From: Arthrobacter sp. PGP41
GTDB lineage: Bacteria; Actinomycetota; Actinomycetes; Actinomycetales; Micrococcaceae
Reading direction: 5' to 3'
NCBI RefSeq assembly: GCF_002953935.1
Contig: NZ_CP026514.1
Coordinates: 1,178,001 to 1,242,000, forward strand
Length of the DNA: 64,000 nucleotides
Numbering within the stretch: the stretch's first letter is position 1; each line of letters begins with the position of its first letter. The position numbers and the translations under genes were made by a program. Below the pieces are notes generated by a model. That model made no database searches. It had not been told where the DNA came from and saw only the letters and a list, made by a program, of their open reading frames with translations. Positions 43,433 to 53,482 of the stretch are shown here, piece after piece.

Positions 43433-44798
43433 CACGCATCCCCCCAAGCACGCGGCCGGCGAGCCTGGCCCTGAAGCGCAGGAGCCCGCTGCCTCGGAGG
43501 ACCGGACGGCCGCCGTCGTCGCGGTTGATACCGCAGGCGGGGTCATGGAACCGTCCGCCGTTCCGGCCACCGCCCAAAGCGGGAAGATCCCCGGCGGGCC
43601 CGACACCCTGCTCCGCAAGATCTTCACCGGCAGCGGCATGGTCTCCGTCCTGGCGGTCCTGCTTGCCCTCATCATCGGCGGGCTGCTGATCGCCAGCACC
43701 GACAAGCAGGTGGCCACCACCTCCACGTACTTCTTCGCCCGGCCCACCGACTTCCTGTCCGCCGTCTGGAACGCAGCCACGCGTTCCTATGTAGCCCTGT
43801 TCCAAGGCTCGGTCTTCAACCCCCGAGGCAACAGCGTTGCCGCCCAGTTCGCGCCGTTCATGGAGACCCTCACCATCGCCACCCCTCTCATCACGGCCGG
43901 CCTGGGCGTAGCACTGGCCTTCCGCGCGGGGCTGTTCAACATTGGCGCCCAAGGCCAGATCATCGTGGCCGGCATCCTGGCCGCCTGGGTGGGTTTCGCG
44001 CTCGACCTTCCCGTGGGCCTGCACCTGCTCCTGGTCCTGGTGGCCGGCATTATCGGCGGTGCCTTCTGGGGCGGACTCGTCGGACTCCTCAAGGCCCGCA
44101 CGGGGGCCCACGAAGTCATCCTGACCATCATGTTCAACTACATCGCGCTGTACTTCCTGCGGTACCTGCTGAACACCCCGGCGTTCCAGCGGCCGGGGGA
44201 GTCGAACCCCATCTCGCCCATCCTGGACCCCACGGCTGTCTACCCGCAGATCTTCGGCACCCAGTACCGGCTCCACCTCGGCTTCCTCCTGGCCATAGCC
44301 ACCACTGTCCTGGTCTGGTGGCTCCTGAACCGCTCCACCGTGGGCTTCGAATTCCGCGCAGTAGGCGCGAACCCCAAGGCGGCGCAGACGGCGGGCATCA
44401 ACGTGTCCCGCTCCACCATCCTGGTGATGGCCCTCGCCGGAGGGCTGGCGGGCATGTCCGGCGTCGCCCAGGTGGCCGGCACCGAGAAGGTCCTCACCGA
44501 CGGCGTTGCCGCCACCTATGGCTTCGACGCCATCACAGTGGCCCTGCTGGGGCGTTCGACGCCGTGGGGCACCTTCGCGGCCGGCCTGCTGTTCGGCGCC
44601 TTCCGGGCCGGGGCGGTCCAGATGCAGATCCAGACCGGCACGCCCATCGACATCGTCCTGGTGGTCCAGTCCCTGATCGTGCTCTTCATCGCGGCACCGC
44701 CACTCGTCAGGGCCGTGTTCGGACTCAATCCCAGGCGCAGGAAACCGGCCAAAGCCGGCAAGTCCCGTAAGGCAGCAACCACCGGAGGTGCAGCATGA
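43425..44798 (+). CDS. nucleoside ABC transporter permease 1
   Basis: About 457 residues from ATG 43425, behind a perfect GAAGGAGG. The N-terminal 60-70 residues are Pro/Ala/Glu-rich and cytoplasmic; then come about nine helices of the BPD_transp_2 family (ATPLITAGLGVALAFRAGLF-type start, FNIGAQGQIIVAGILAAWVG, ARTGAHEVILTIMFNYIALY). The GAHEVI and FNIGAEGQ-like motifs define the NupP/YufP group used with BMP proteins. It overlaps both neighbours. Confidence 0.92.
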   Translation: MSDTHPPKHAAGEPGPEAQEPAASEDRTAAVVAVDTAGGVMEPSAVPATAQSGKIPGGPDTLLRKIFTGSGMVSVLAVLLALIIGGLLIASTDKQVATTSTYFFARPTDFLSAVWNAATRSYVALFQGSVFNPRGNSVAAQFAPFMETLTIATPLITAGLGVALAFRAGLFNIGAQGQIIVAGILAAWVGFALDLPVGLHLLLVLVAGIIGGAFWGGLVGLLKARTGAHEVILTIMFNYIALYFLRYLLNTPAFQRPGESNPISPILDPTAVYPQIFGTQYRLHLGFLLAIATTVLVWWLLNRSTVGFEFRAVGANPKAAQTAGINVSRSTILVMALAGGLAGMSGVAQVAGTEKVLTDGVAATYGFDAITVALLGRSTPWGTFAAGLLFGAFRAGAVQMQIQTGTPIDIVLVVQSLIVLFIAAPPLVRAVFGLNPRRRKPAKAGKSRKAATTGGAA

Positions 44799-46117
44799 GC
44801 ACAACAGTTTCCTCGCCCCGCTCCGGAAAACCGCAGCCGGAGGATGCCTCAACGAAGGCAGGCTCCGCCGTCTCCACCAAACCCGTCAGCTGGCGGACGC
44901 CGGCGATGCTTACGGCTTTCGGCCTGATCGCATTGGTGTTCTTTGGCCTGATGGCCCCTAACCAGACTGCCAGCTTTGGCATTTCCACGGGGGAAGACTT
45001 CTTCCAGCTGCCGGCCCTGGCGGTCAACGCGGCCGCCGGCGGCATTGTGCTGTCCATCCTCCTGCTGGGCCTCGCTGCCTATGCGGTGTACCTCAAGACC
45101 AAGGGCATGCCGGCCCCGGGCTGGCTGACGGTGACCTTCATCGTCCTGTTCACGGCCGCGTTCCTCATCTGGGTGGTGGGCGGCGCCCGGACCCCGAACA
45201 TTTCGCTGGCCGGCCTCATCGCCGGCTCCGTGACCCTCGCCGTTCCGCTGGTATTCGGATCACTGTCCGGCGTCCTCTGCGAGCGGGTGGGCGTGGTGAA
45301 CATCGCCATTGAGGGCCAACTGCTCGGCGGTGCGTTCACCGCCGCCATTGTGGCCAGCATGACGCAGAACCCCTTCATCGGCCTGCTGGCCGCCGCCGTG
45401 GCCGGTGCCGTGGTGTCCATGGTCCTGGCTCTTTTCAGCATCAAGTACCTGGTGAACCAGATCATCGTCGGCGTGGTCCTGAATGTGCTGGTTTCGGGCC
45501 TGACCGGGTTTCTGTTCAGCACGGTGATGCAGGCCAACAAGGCGCAGTTCAACTCGCCGCCGGGGCTGGACATCATCGAAATCCCCGTCCTTTCCAGCAT
45601 CCCCGTCATCGGCCCCATTCTCTTCCGGCAGTCACTGGTGGGCTACCTCATGTACGTCGCCGTCCTGGTGGTCTGGGTGGGCCTGTTCAAGACGCGCTGG
45701 GGCCTGCGGGTGCGCGCCGTGGGCGAACACCCGCAGGCCGCCGACACCCTGGGCATCAACGTGAATGCCACCCGGTTCTGGAACGTCACCCTTGGCGGTG
45801 CCGTGGCAGGCATCGGCGGTTCCTTCTTCACCTTGGTGGCCATCGACAGCTTTACCAAAGAGATCTCCGGCGGCCGCGGCTTCATCGCCCTGGCAGCCCT
45901 GATCTTTGGCCGGTGGAACCCGATCGGAGCGTTCTTCGCAGCGCTCCTGTTCGGGTTCGCGGACAACCTCCAGAGCATCGTCACGATCATCGGCACGCCG
46001 GTTCCAAGCCAGTTCATGGCCATGCTCCCTTACCTGGTCACGGTCCTTGCGGTGGCCGGTCTGGTGGGCAAATCCCGGGGACCGGCGGCCAGCGGCATCC
46101 CCTATGTCAAGGGCTGA
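44795..46117 (+). CDS. nucleoside ABC transporter permease 2
   Basis: A 440-residue permease of the NupQ/YufQ group: SLSGVLCERVGVVNIAIEGQ, LLGGAFTAAIVASMTQNPFI, INVNATRFWNVTLGGAVAGI and GGRGFIALAALIFGRWNPIG. It starts within the stop of permease 1 (ATGA) and its end overlaps the cytidine deaminase start by 14 bp. Together with permease 1 it forms the heterodimeric channel. The overlap with cdd couples nucleoside uptake to salvage. Confidence 0.92.
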   Translation: MSTTVSSPRSGKPQPEDASTKAGSAVSTKPVSWRTPAMLTAFGLIALVFFGLMAPNQTASFGISTGEDFFQLPALAVNAAAGGIVLSILLLGLAAYAVYLKTKGMPAPGWLTVTFIVLFTAAFLIWVVGGARTPNISLAGLIAGSVTLAVPLVFGSLSGVLCERVGVVNIAIEGQLLGGAFTAAIVASMTQNPFIGLLAAAVAGAVVSMVLALFSIKYLVNQIIVGVVLNVLVSGLTGFLFSTVMQANKAQFNSPPGLDIIEIPVLSSIPVIGPILFRQSLVGYLMYVAVLVVWVGLFKTRWGLRVRAVGEHPQAADTLGINVNATRFWNVTLGGAVAGIGGSFFTLVAIDSFTKEISGGRGFIALAALIFGRWNPIGAFFAALLFGFADNLQSIVTIIGTPVPSQFMAMLPYLVTVLAVAGLVGKSRGPAASGIPYVKG

Positions 46118-46541
46118 CGTCGTGGACGGCACTGCGGGCGCACCAAGGCCGGTTGACTGGGCTGCGCTGGAGGCATCCGCCGTCGCCGCCATGCGCCACG
46201 CCTACGTTCCCTATTCGAAATTCCCGGTGGGAGCGGCGGCACTGACCGACGACGGACGCATCGTCAGTGGCTGCAATGTAGAAAACGCCAGCTACGGCCT
46301 TACCCTCTGCGCCGAGTGCGCGCTGGTGGGCAACCTGCACATGACCGGCGGCGGGCTGCTCCGGGCGTTCTACTGCGTGGACGGCAGCGGCAACATCCTC
46401 ATGCCGTGCGGACGCTGCCGCCAGCTGCTGTACGAATTCCGCGCCCCGGATATGGAGCTCATGACTACCCAAGGCATCAAGTCCATGGACCAGGTGTTGC
46501 CTGACGCCTTCGGTCCCGAACACCTGAAGGAAACACAGTGA
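46104..46541 (+). CDS. cdd: cytidine deaminase
   Basis: A 145-residue enzyme of the short tetrameric type. The zinc site is CAE in YGLTLCAECALVG and PCGRC in ILMPCGRCRQLLYEF, giving three Cys ligands. The substrate motif YSKFPVGAAAL and SGCNVENASYG is intact. It converts (deoxy)cytidine to (deoxy)uridine. The start ATG overlaps the permease gene; GTG 46122 is an alternative. The deoA start (GTG) overlaps its stop. Confidence 0.96.
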   Translation: MSRADVVDGTAGAPRPVDWAALEASAVAAMRHAYVPYSKFPVGAAALTDDGRIVSGCNVENASYGLTLCAECALVGNLHMTGGGLLRAFYCVDGSGNILMPCGRCRQLLYEFRAPDMELMTTQGIKSMDQVLPDAFGPEHLKETQ

Positions 46542-47881
46542 CTCATAAGGTGACAGAGACCCGCGCAGTGGACAACACTGCGGAACCCTTCGACGCCGTC
46601 GACATCATCCGCGTGAAGCGGGACAAGGGCACGCTCAGCCCGGAACAGATCGACTGGACCATTGATGCTTACACCCGCGGCGCCATCGCGGACGAGCAGA
46701 TGGCAGCCCTGAACATGGCCATCCTGCTCAACGGCATGGACCGCACCGAGATCGCCCGGTGGACCGCTGCGATGATCGCGTCCGGTGAACGGATGGACTT
46801 CTCCAGCCTCCGCCGGCCTGACGGCGGCCTGAAGTACACGTCGGACAAGCATTCCACGGGCGGCGTGGGGGACAAGATCACCCTGCCGCTCGCGCCATTG
46901 GTTGCGGTTTTCGGGGTCGCCGTACCGCAGCTCTCCGGCCGGGGCCTTGGCCACACCGGCGGCACCCTGGACAAGCTTGAATCCATCCCTGGCTGGCGTG
47001 CCTCCCTCAGCAATGAGGAAATCCTGGCCCAGCTCCAGGACGTGGGCGCCGTGATCTGCGCCGCCGGCGCCGGCCTGGCTCCTGCGGACAGGAAACTGTA
47101 TGCACTGCGGGACGTCACCGGCACGGTTGAAGCCATTCCCTTGATTGCCTCCTCCATCATGAGCAAGAAAATCGCGGAAGGGACCGGCTCCCTGGTCCTG
47201 GACGTCAAGGTGGGCAGTGGCGCCTTCATGAAGGATGAGGCCAATGCCCGGGAGCTTGCCGAGACCATGGTGGCGCTGGGCAAGGACGCGGGAGTGAACA
47301 CCGTGGCGCTGCTCACCAACATGAATACTCCGCTGGGACTGACCGCGGGCAACGCCATCGAGGTCGAAGAATCCGTGGAGGTGCTTGCCGGCGGCGGCCC
47401 GGAGGATGTGGTGGAGCTGACCGTCAGGCTCGCCGAGGAAATGCTGGCCTCTGCGGGAGTGAACGACGCCGATCCGGCCGCCGCCCTCAGGGACGGCCGT
47501 GCCATGGATGTCTGGAACCGCATGATCGCGGCCCAGGGCGGCGATCCGCGGGCCAAACTCCCGGCGGCCCGGGAATCCGAGGTGGTCTACGCCCCGGCGG
47601 ACGGGGTGCTCGTGGAACTTGATGCCCTGGCCGTCGGTGTTGCGGCGTGGCGCCTGGGTGCCGGCCGTGCCCGCAAGGAGGACGCCGTGCAGGCCGGCGC
47701 CGGGGTCCGCATGCACGCCAAGCCCGGCGCCGTGGTCCGGGCCGGCGAGCCCCTGATGACGCTGCTCACGGACACCCCCGAACGGTTCGCGCGGGCCAGG
47801 GAAGCCCTGGAGCACGCAGTGGTCATTGCGCCCGAGGGATCGCGGCCGGCGCAGCGGCTGATCATCGACCGAATAGCATAG
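46538..47881 (+). CDS. deoA: thymidine phosphorylase
   Basis: A 447-residue pyrimidine nucleoside phosphorylase: N-terminal helical domain (LSPEQIDWTIDAYTRGAIAD), phosphate-binding KHSTGGVGDKITLPLAPLVA, SGRGLGHTGGTLDKLESIPG, and C-terminal PYNP domain. It splits thymidine or deoxyuridine to base and deoxyribose-1-P. GTG start overlaps the cdd stop. It acts directly on the product of cdd and on nucleosides imported by the upstream transporter. Confidence 0.97.
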   Translation: MTHKVTETRAVDNTAEPFDAVDIIRVKRDKGTLSPEQIDWTIDAYTRGAIADEQMAALNMAILLNGMDRTEIARWTAAMIASGERMDFSSLRRPDGGLKYTSDKHSTGGVGDKITLPLAPLVAVFGVAVPQLSGRGLGHTGGTLDKLESIPGWRASLSNEEILAQLQDVGAVICAAGAGLAPADRKLYALRDVTGTVEAIPLIASSIMSKKIAEGTGSLVLDVKVGSGAFMKDEANARELAETMVALGKDAGVNTVALLTNMNTPLGLTAGNAIEVEESVEVLAGGGPEDVVELTVRLAEEMLASAGVNDADPAAALRDGRAMDVWNRMIAAQGGDPRAKLPAARESEVVYAPADGVLVELDALAVGVAAWRLGAGRARKEDAVQAGAGVRMHAKPGAVVRAGEPLMTLLTDTPERFARAREALEHAVVIAPEGSRPAQRLIIDRIA

Positions 47882-47887
47882 GGATCC

Positions 47888-48517
47888 ATGCAGGCCATCA
47901 ATGACTTCATCCTCGCCGCGGCCGGGCAGCCTTGGGTGCTGGTCCTGGTGCTGGCCTGCTGCGTCATTGACGGCTTCTTTCCGCCCATCCCCAGCGAATC
48001 GGTGGTGGTGGGCCTCGCCGCCGTTGCCGCCACCGCGGACGTTCCCAACCCCTGGGTCCTGATGCTGGTGGCGGCGCTGGGGGCATTTTCGGGGGACAAC
48101 ATCGCCTACCTGATCGGCCGCAAGGTGGGCACCACGAGGTGGGGCTGGATGCGTAACCCCCGGATGCAGAGCGCGTTCCGGTGGGCGGGCAGGGAACTGC
48201 GGAAGCGTCCGGCCTCGCTCATCCTCGTGGCGAGGTTCGTGCCAATTGGGAGGGTGGCAGTGAACCTGACAGCTGGCTTCACGCATTATCCCCACCTGCG
48301 TTTCATCGGCCTCACCGTTCTTTCCGCGACTCTCTGGGCCGGGTACTCCGTGGGGATCGGGCTGTTTTTCGGGCAGTGGTTCGAGGACAACCACCTTCTG
48401 GGCGCGGCCATCGCCATCATCTGCGCCGTGGCGCTGGGGATCATGGTGGACCTGGGCATCAACCGCCTCCGTCGCCGTCCCCCGATGGTGGAGCGGATGA
48501 AGGAACCGGAAGCGTAG
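47888..48517 (+). CDS. DedA-family membrane protein 1
   Basis: A 209-residue DedA/SNARE-associated-type protein: LACCVIDGFFPPIPSESVVV, GDNIAYLIGRKVGTTRWGWM and ILVARFVPIGRVAVNLTAGF carry the conserved acidic and Arg residues (E in PSE; RFxPxGR). DedA proteins flip lipid carriers or polar lipids and support pH and envelope homeostasis. It starts 7 bp after deoA and a paralogue follows within 130 bp. Confidence 0.9.
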   Translation: MQAINDFILAAAGQPWVLVLVLACCVIDGFFPPIPSESVVVGLAAVAATADVPNPWVLMLVAALGAFSGDNIAYLIGRKVGTTRWGWMRNPRMQSAFRWAGRELRKRPASLILVARFVPIGRVAVNLTAGFTHYPHLRFIGLTVLSATLWAGYSVGIGLFFGQWFEDNHLLGAAIAIICAVALGIMVDLGINRLRRRPPMVERMKEPEA

Positions 48518-48645
48518 TTGAAGCGTTGTTCCGTAAAGGCCAGGGCGTAGCGAATCGCGCCTTGGACATGGGACACTTAGGAACGATTTCCGCTTTGGCT
48601 GCGGCCCCTTACGGCTACGCCATTTTGCATAGGAGCAAGACCCGC

Positions 48646-49374
48646 GTGGAGTTTATTAATGAGGCCGTGCTCCATGCAGCTGGTCAATGGTGGATTTACC
48701 CGATACTGCTCGTGTTCTTCTTCGTCGACGGTTTCGCGATGGTGGTCCCCAGCGAGACCCTCATCGTGGCACTGGCGGCCTTTTCCCGGCACAGCGGAGA
48801 GCCCAATCTTTGGATCCTCGGCCTGACAGCCCTGATCGGGGCCATCGCCGGGGACAACATGGCATTTATGCTCGGCCGGCGGATCGGCCTGGACCGGTGG
48901 AAGTGGATGCGGCGCCCCAAGGTCCAGAAAGCCTTCGGCTGGGCGCGCTACGAGCTGCAAAAGCGCGGCGCCGTGCTGATCTTCACTGCCCGCTACATCC
49001 CGTGGGGCCGGGTCGCCGTCAACTACGTGGCCGGCAGCACGGGCTTCGCCCACCGCCGCTTCTTCCTGTTGGATGCCTTCGCCTGCATCACGTGGGTGGG
49101 CTACTCGATCGGCATCGGCCTGCTGGCCAGTTCCTTCCCCTGGCTCCACCACAATCCGCTGCTTAGCGCGGGCATAGCCGTGGTCTTCGCCATCGTGCTC
49201 GGCATCGTCATCGACCACGTCCTGCGTTGGTGGCACAAGCACCTTGCCCGCAATGACGCCGAAGAGGTTGATGAGTGGCTTGACGGCGGTTCCTCCGGCG
49301 CCCGGGACCCCGGTAACGGGAGCTCGGCAGTCCTCACCCCCGCGGCCCGGGACGGCAAACCTGCCGCGCATTAG
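48646..49374 (+). CDS. DedA-family membrane protein 2
   Basis: About 242 residues from GTG 48646 (AGGAG ten bases upstream; ATG 48568 is an alternative). Same pattern as the preceding gene: FFVDGFAMVVPSETLIVALA, GDNMAFMLGRRIGLDRWKWM and FTARYIPWGRVAVNYVAGST, which has YIPWGR in place of FVPIGR. The C-terminal 45 residues are Gly/Asp/Ser-rich and cytoplasmic. The two DedA genes look like an old tandem duplication. Confidence 0.9.
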   Translation: MEFINEAVLHAAGQWWIYPILLVFFFVDGFAMVVPSETLIVALAAFSRHSGEPNLWILGLTALIGAIAGDNMAFMLGRRIGLDRWKWMRRPKVQKAFGWARYELQKRGAVLIFTARYIPWGRVAVNYVAGSTGFAHRRFFLLDAFACITWVGYSIGIGLLASSFPWLHHNPLLSAGIAVVFAIVLGIVIDHVLRWWHKHLARNDAEEVDEWLDGGSSGARDPGNGSSAVLTPAARDGKPAAH

Positions 49375-49413
49375 CGGCTGGCTTTGAACTCCCGCCCACC
49401 CTAAGGTGGGAAC

Positions 49414-50544
49414 GTGACTGAGCCCATTGTTGACGCTGCCCCTGCCATCGATTTCGACCTGAAGAACCTGCCCAAGGTCTCCCTCCACGACCACCTGGAC
49501 GGAGGACTGCGTCCGGCCACCATCATCGAACTGGCCGACGCCGTGGGCCACACGCTCCCGTCCACCGATCCCGTGGCGCTGGGCGAATGGTTCAGGGAGT
49601 CCGCCAACTCCGGTTCGCTGGTCCGCTACCTGGAAACCTTTGACCACACCGTGGCCGTCATGCAGACCCACGAGGGCCTGTTCCGGGTTGCCAAGGAGTT
49701 CGTTGAGGATCTCGCGGACGATGGCGTGGTGTACGGCGAAGTCCGGTGGGCGCCCGAGCAGCACCTCCAGAGGGGCCTCACGCTGGACCAGGCCGTGGAG
49801 GCCGTGCAGGAAGGCCTCGAAGCCGGCGTCGAAGCCGTGGGGGAGAGCGGACGCGAGATCCAGGTGGGCCAGCTCATCACCGCCATGCGCCACGCAGACC
49901 GCGGCCAGGAAATCGCTGAACTCGCCGTCCGCCACCGCAACAAGGGCGCGGTCGGCTTCGACATCGCCGGAGCCGAGGACGGCTTCCTGCCTTCCCGTTT
50001 CCGGGACGCCTTCACCTATCTGGCGCAGCAGAACTTCCCGGCCACCGTGCACGCCGGCGAGGCGGCAGGGCTGGACAGCATCCAGTCCGCCCTGGTGGAC
50101 GGGCGCGCCCTGCGGCTGGGCCACGGCGTCCGGATTGCCGAGGACATCATGGTGGAGTTCGACGACGATGCAGAGGACACGATCGGACTGGTCACCCTCG
50201 GAGACCTCTCCAGCTGGATCCGCGACCGCGGCATCGCGCTGGAAATCTGCCCCTCCTCCAACCTCCAGACCGGTGCGATCGCCGGTTTCGGCGAGGGCAT
50301 CGAAAGCCATCCCCTGGACATGCTCTACCAGCTCGGCTTCAACGTCACCATCAACACCGACAACCGGCTGATGAGCGGTGTCACCCTGACGGACGAGTTC
50401 GAACTGCTGGTGGAAACCTTCGACTACGACCTCGATGACCTGCTGGAGCTGACGCTCAACGCGGCCGAGGCTGCCTTCCTGCCGCTTGAGGAGAAGGAAG
50501 CCCTGGTGGAGTACATCAACGACACCTACGCGAACCTTGGCTGA
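49414..50544 (+). CDS. add: adenosine deaminase
   Basis: A 376-residue metallo-deaminase: zinc site LHDHLDGGLRP (HxH form, here with HDHLDG rather than HVHLDG), VHAGEAAGLDSIQSALVDGR with the catalytic Glu-Ala-Ala, LRLGHGVRI, EICPSSNLQT and TINTDNRLMSG. The first metal motif LHDHLDGG is the one common in actinobacterial Add. It forms inosine from adenosine and belongs with the nucleoside locus. GTG start behind AAGGTGGG. Confidence 0.95.
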   Translation: MTEPIVDAAPAIDFDLKNLPKVSLHDHLDGGLRPATIIELADAVGHTLPSTDPVALGEWFRESANSGSLVRYLETFDHTVAVMQTHEGLFRVAKEFVEDLADDGVVYGEVRWAPEQHLQRGLTLDQAVEAVQEGLEAGVEAVGESGREIQVGQLITAMRHADRGQEIAELAVRHRNKGAVGFDIAGAEDGFLPSRFRDAFTYLAQQNFPATVHAGEAAGLDSIQSALVDGRALRLGHGVRIAEDIMVEFDDDAEDTIGLVTLGDLSSWIRDRGIALEICPSSNLQTGAIAGFGEGIESHPLDMLYQLGFNVTINTDNRLMSGVTLTDEFELLVETFDYDLDDLLELTLNAAEAAFLPLEEKEALVEYINDTYANLG

Positions 50545-51241
50545 AACTCCCTCCGAAAGCCTCGTGACGGTCATAGCGCAACTGCGGGAACACTGCCCGT
50601 GGATGCGTGCCCTGACGCACGCGTCCCTGGTGGAATACCTGCTGGAAGAGGCGTTCGAGGTGGCCGAGACGATCGAGGCCGGCGTGCCGGGGGAAAAGGA
50701 CACCGACGCCGAGCTCCAGGGGGAGCTGGGCGACGTCCTGCTTCAGGTGGTCCTGCACGCCCGCCTCGCTGAGGAGCGCGGCGCCTTCACGTTCGACGAC
50801 GTCGCACGCGGCCTGGGTGCCAAGATGGTCCGCCGCAACCCGCATGTGTTCCGTCCCGACGGCTCCCTGCAGGACAGCTTTCCGGCAACTGTCGAGGAGA
50901 TCGTGCAGAAGTGGGATGCCGTGAAGCGGGCGGAGCGTCCGGAGCGGCAGGATCCGTTCGAGGGCATTCCCCAGGCGCTTCCCGCGCTGGCCCGGGCGCA
51001 GAAGTCCATCGACCGCGCGGCGCGGGCCGGGCTGGGGCTACCCCAACCAGCGGGGATACTGCCGCCGGCGGATGGTGCCCGCTTCACGTCCGAGGAAGAG
51101 CTCGGGGACCTGCTGCTCGCCGTCGTGAATTCCGCCCACGCAGGTGGATTTGACGCCGAGCGGGCCCTCCGTGGCGCGGTGCGGCGCTACCAGCGGCGCG
51201 TGGCCGCGGCAGCACAACCCGGGATAACCGCACCATCATGA
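50537..51241 (+). CDS. mazG: MazG-family nucleotide pyrophosphohydrolase
   Basis: About 234 residues. HCPWMRALTHASLVEYLLEE (the CPWDxxQTHxSL element with two changes: D to M and Q to L) and EELGDVLLQVVLHARLAEE, whose Glu/Asp residues bind Mg, are the MazG core; a second partial repeat (FTSEEELGDLLLAVVN) lies near the C-terminus. It removes pyrophosphate from (non-canonical) NTPs. The start is TTG 50537 overlapping the add stop, or GTG 50564; I prefer the first weakly. mazG before eno is conserved (Rv1021-Rv1023). Confidence 0.88.
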   Translation: MAETPSESLVTVIAQLREHCPWMRALTHASLVEYLLEEAFEVAETIEAGVPGEKDTDAELQGELGDVLLQVVLHARLAEERGAFTFDDVARGLGAKMVRRNPHVFRPDGSLQDSFPATVEEIVQKWDAVKRAERPERQDPFEGIPQALPALARAQKSIDRAARAGLGLPQPAGILPPADGARFTSEEELGDLLLAVVNSAHAGGFDAERALRGAVRRYQRRVAAAAQPGITAPS

Positions 51242-51338
51242 CGTCCGGGGCTAAATAGGTTTCCGTAACCCGAACCACTCTCGACTACGCTGGTCTGTGA
51301 CGAGTACGTCGAGTCTTTCTGCAAGATCCCCCCGTTAA

Positions 51339-52640
<1,302 letters not shown>

Positions 52641-52657
52641 TAGCCGCGTAAAGCAAA

Positions 52658-52695
52658 CAACGGTGGCTATGGTTGAAAGACCATAGCCACCGTTG
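52658..52695 (+). terminator. hairpin after eno
   Basis: Perfect 15-bp inverted repeat CAACGGTGGCTATGG/CCATAGCCACCGTTG with loop TTGAAAGA, 18 bp after the eno stop. The right arm is followed by CTGTTCC rather than a T-run. It may end the eno transcript or protect its 3' end. Confidence 0.75.
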
Positions 52696-52764
52696 CTGTT
52701 CCGGCAGCACTTGTTTCAGCCCAGATAGTGGCGGCCCAGGCAGGCTGCGCGTTTCAGGAGTGTC

Positions 52765-53454
52765 ATGGCTACCCGCCGTCCCAAAGTTCCCAAGGTCGCC
52801 CCATCCCGTTCCGCGAAGGAAGCCTCCGAGGGTGCGGACGTCATCCGCGCGGACTTCGGCCCGGGCAAGGACACAAGGGCCGGTCACGCGGCGGATGCAC
52901 AACGGGCCGGCGCACAGCCGGCCGGCACGGCAGCCGGACGCCCGGACCAGCCTTCCCGCAAGGGGCCTGGACCGGCCAGCCGCAAGGGGAGCAGCGCAGC
53001 CGGGGACAAGGCAACCGGGGACAAGGCAACTCCGGCGGCTCCGGCGGACGACGAAGACCAGCAGCCGGTACCGGCCAAGGCATTCTCCGGGCGGATGCTG
53101 GCGCTGGCCGTGGTGATGATTGCCATCACCATCATGCTGGCGCCCACGGTGAAGATCTTCTTCGACAAGAAGGCCGAGATCGACGCGCTGAACGCCGATA
53201 TCGCTGCCCGCCAGGCAGAAGGCGACACCCTGCGGCAGCAGGTCTCCCGGTGGCAGGACCCCAACTACGTGAAGCAGCAGGCCCGCGACCGCATTAACAT
53301 GGTTATGCCGGGAGAAACCGGCTACTGGGTCTTCGGCAGCGATCTGCCGGCCGGAGAAACCAGCAGCCAGGCCGGTACAGCAGCACAAGACCCCGCCGAT
53401 CTGCCGTGGGTGGATTCCCTGTGGGAGTCCATCACGCGCGCGGCTACAGACTGA
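52765..53454 (+). CDS. ftsB: FtsB/DivIC-family septum formation initiator
   Basis: A 229-residue single-pass protein. A long disordered N-terminal part (1-105, Lys/Ala/Pro/Gly-rich) leads to one membrane helix (LALAVVMIAITIMLAPTVKI) and a coiled coil (IDALNADIAARQAEGDTLRQ), ending in WQDPNYVKQQARDRINMVMP, the conserved FtsB/DivIC tail. It acts in the divisome. Its position between eno and the DUF501 gene matches Rv1024 in M. tuberculosis. The cytoplasmic extension is much longer than in E. coli FtsB. Confidence 0.9.
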   Translation: MATRRPKVPKVAPSRSAKEASEGADVIRADFGPGKDTRAGHAADAQRAGAQPAGTAAGRPDQPSRKGPGPASRKGSSAAGDKATGDKATPAAPADDEDQQPVPAKAFSGRMLALAVVMIAITIMLAPTVKIFFDKKAEIDALNADIAARQAEGDTLRQQVSRWQDPNYVKQQARDRINMVMPGETGYWVFGSDLPAGETSSQAGTAAQDPADLPWVDSLWESITRAATD

Positions 53455-53482
53455 ACCGCAACAGGAAGGACGGCCCGCCACA

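Noticed and set aside
46370..50703. Long minus-strand frames over deoA, dedA and add (674 and 708 residues)
   Set aside because: Both lie opposite well-recognised genes with full motifs and show no signal or domain of their own.
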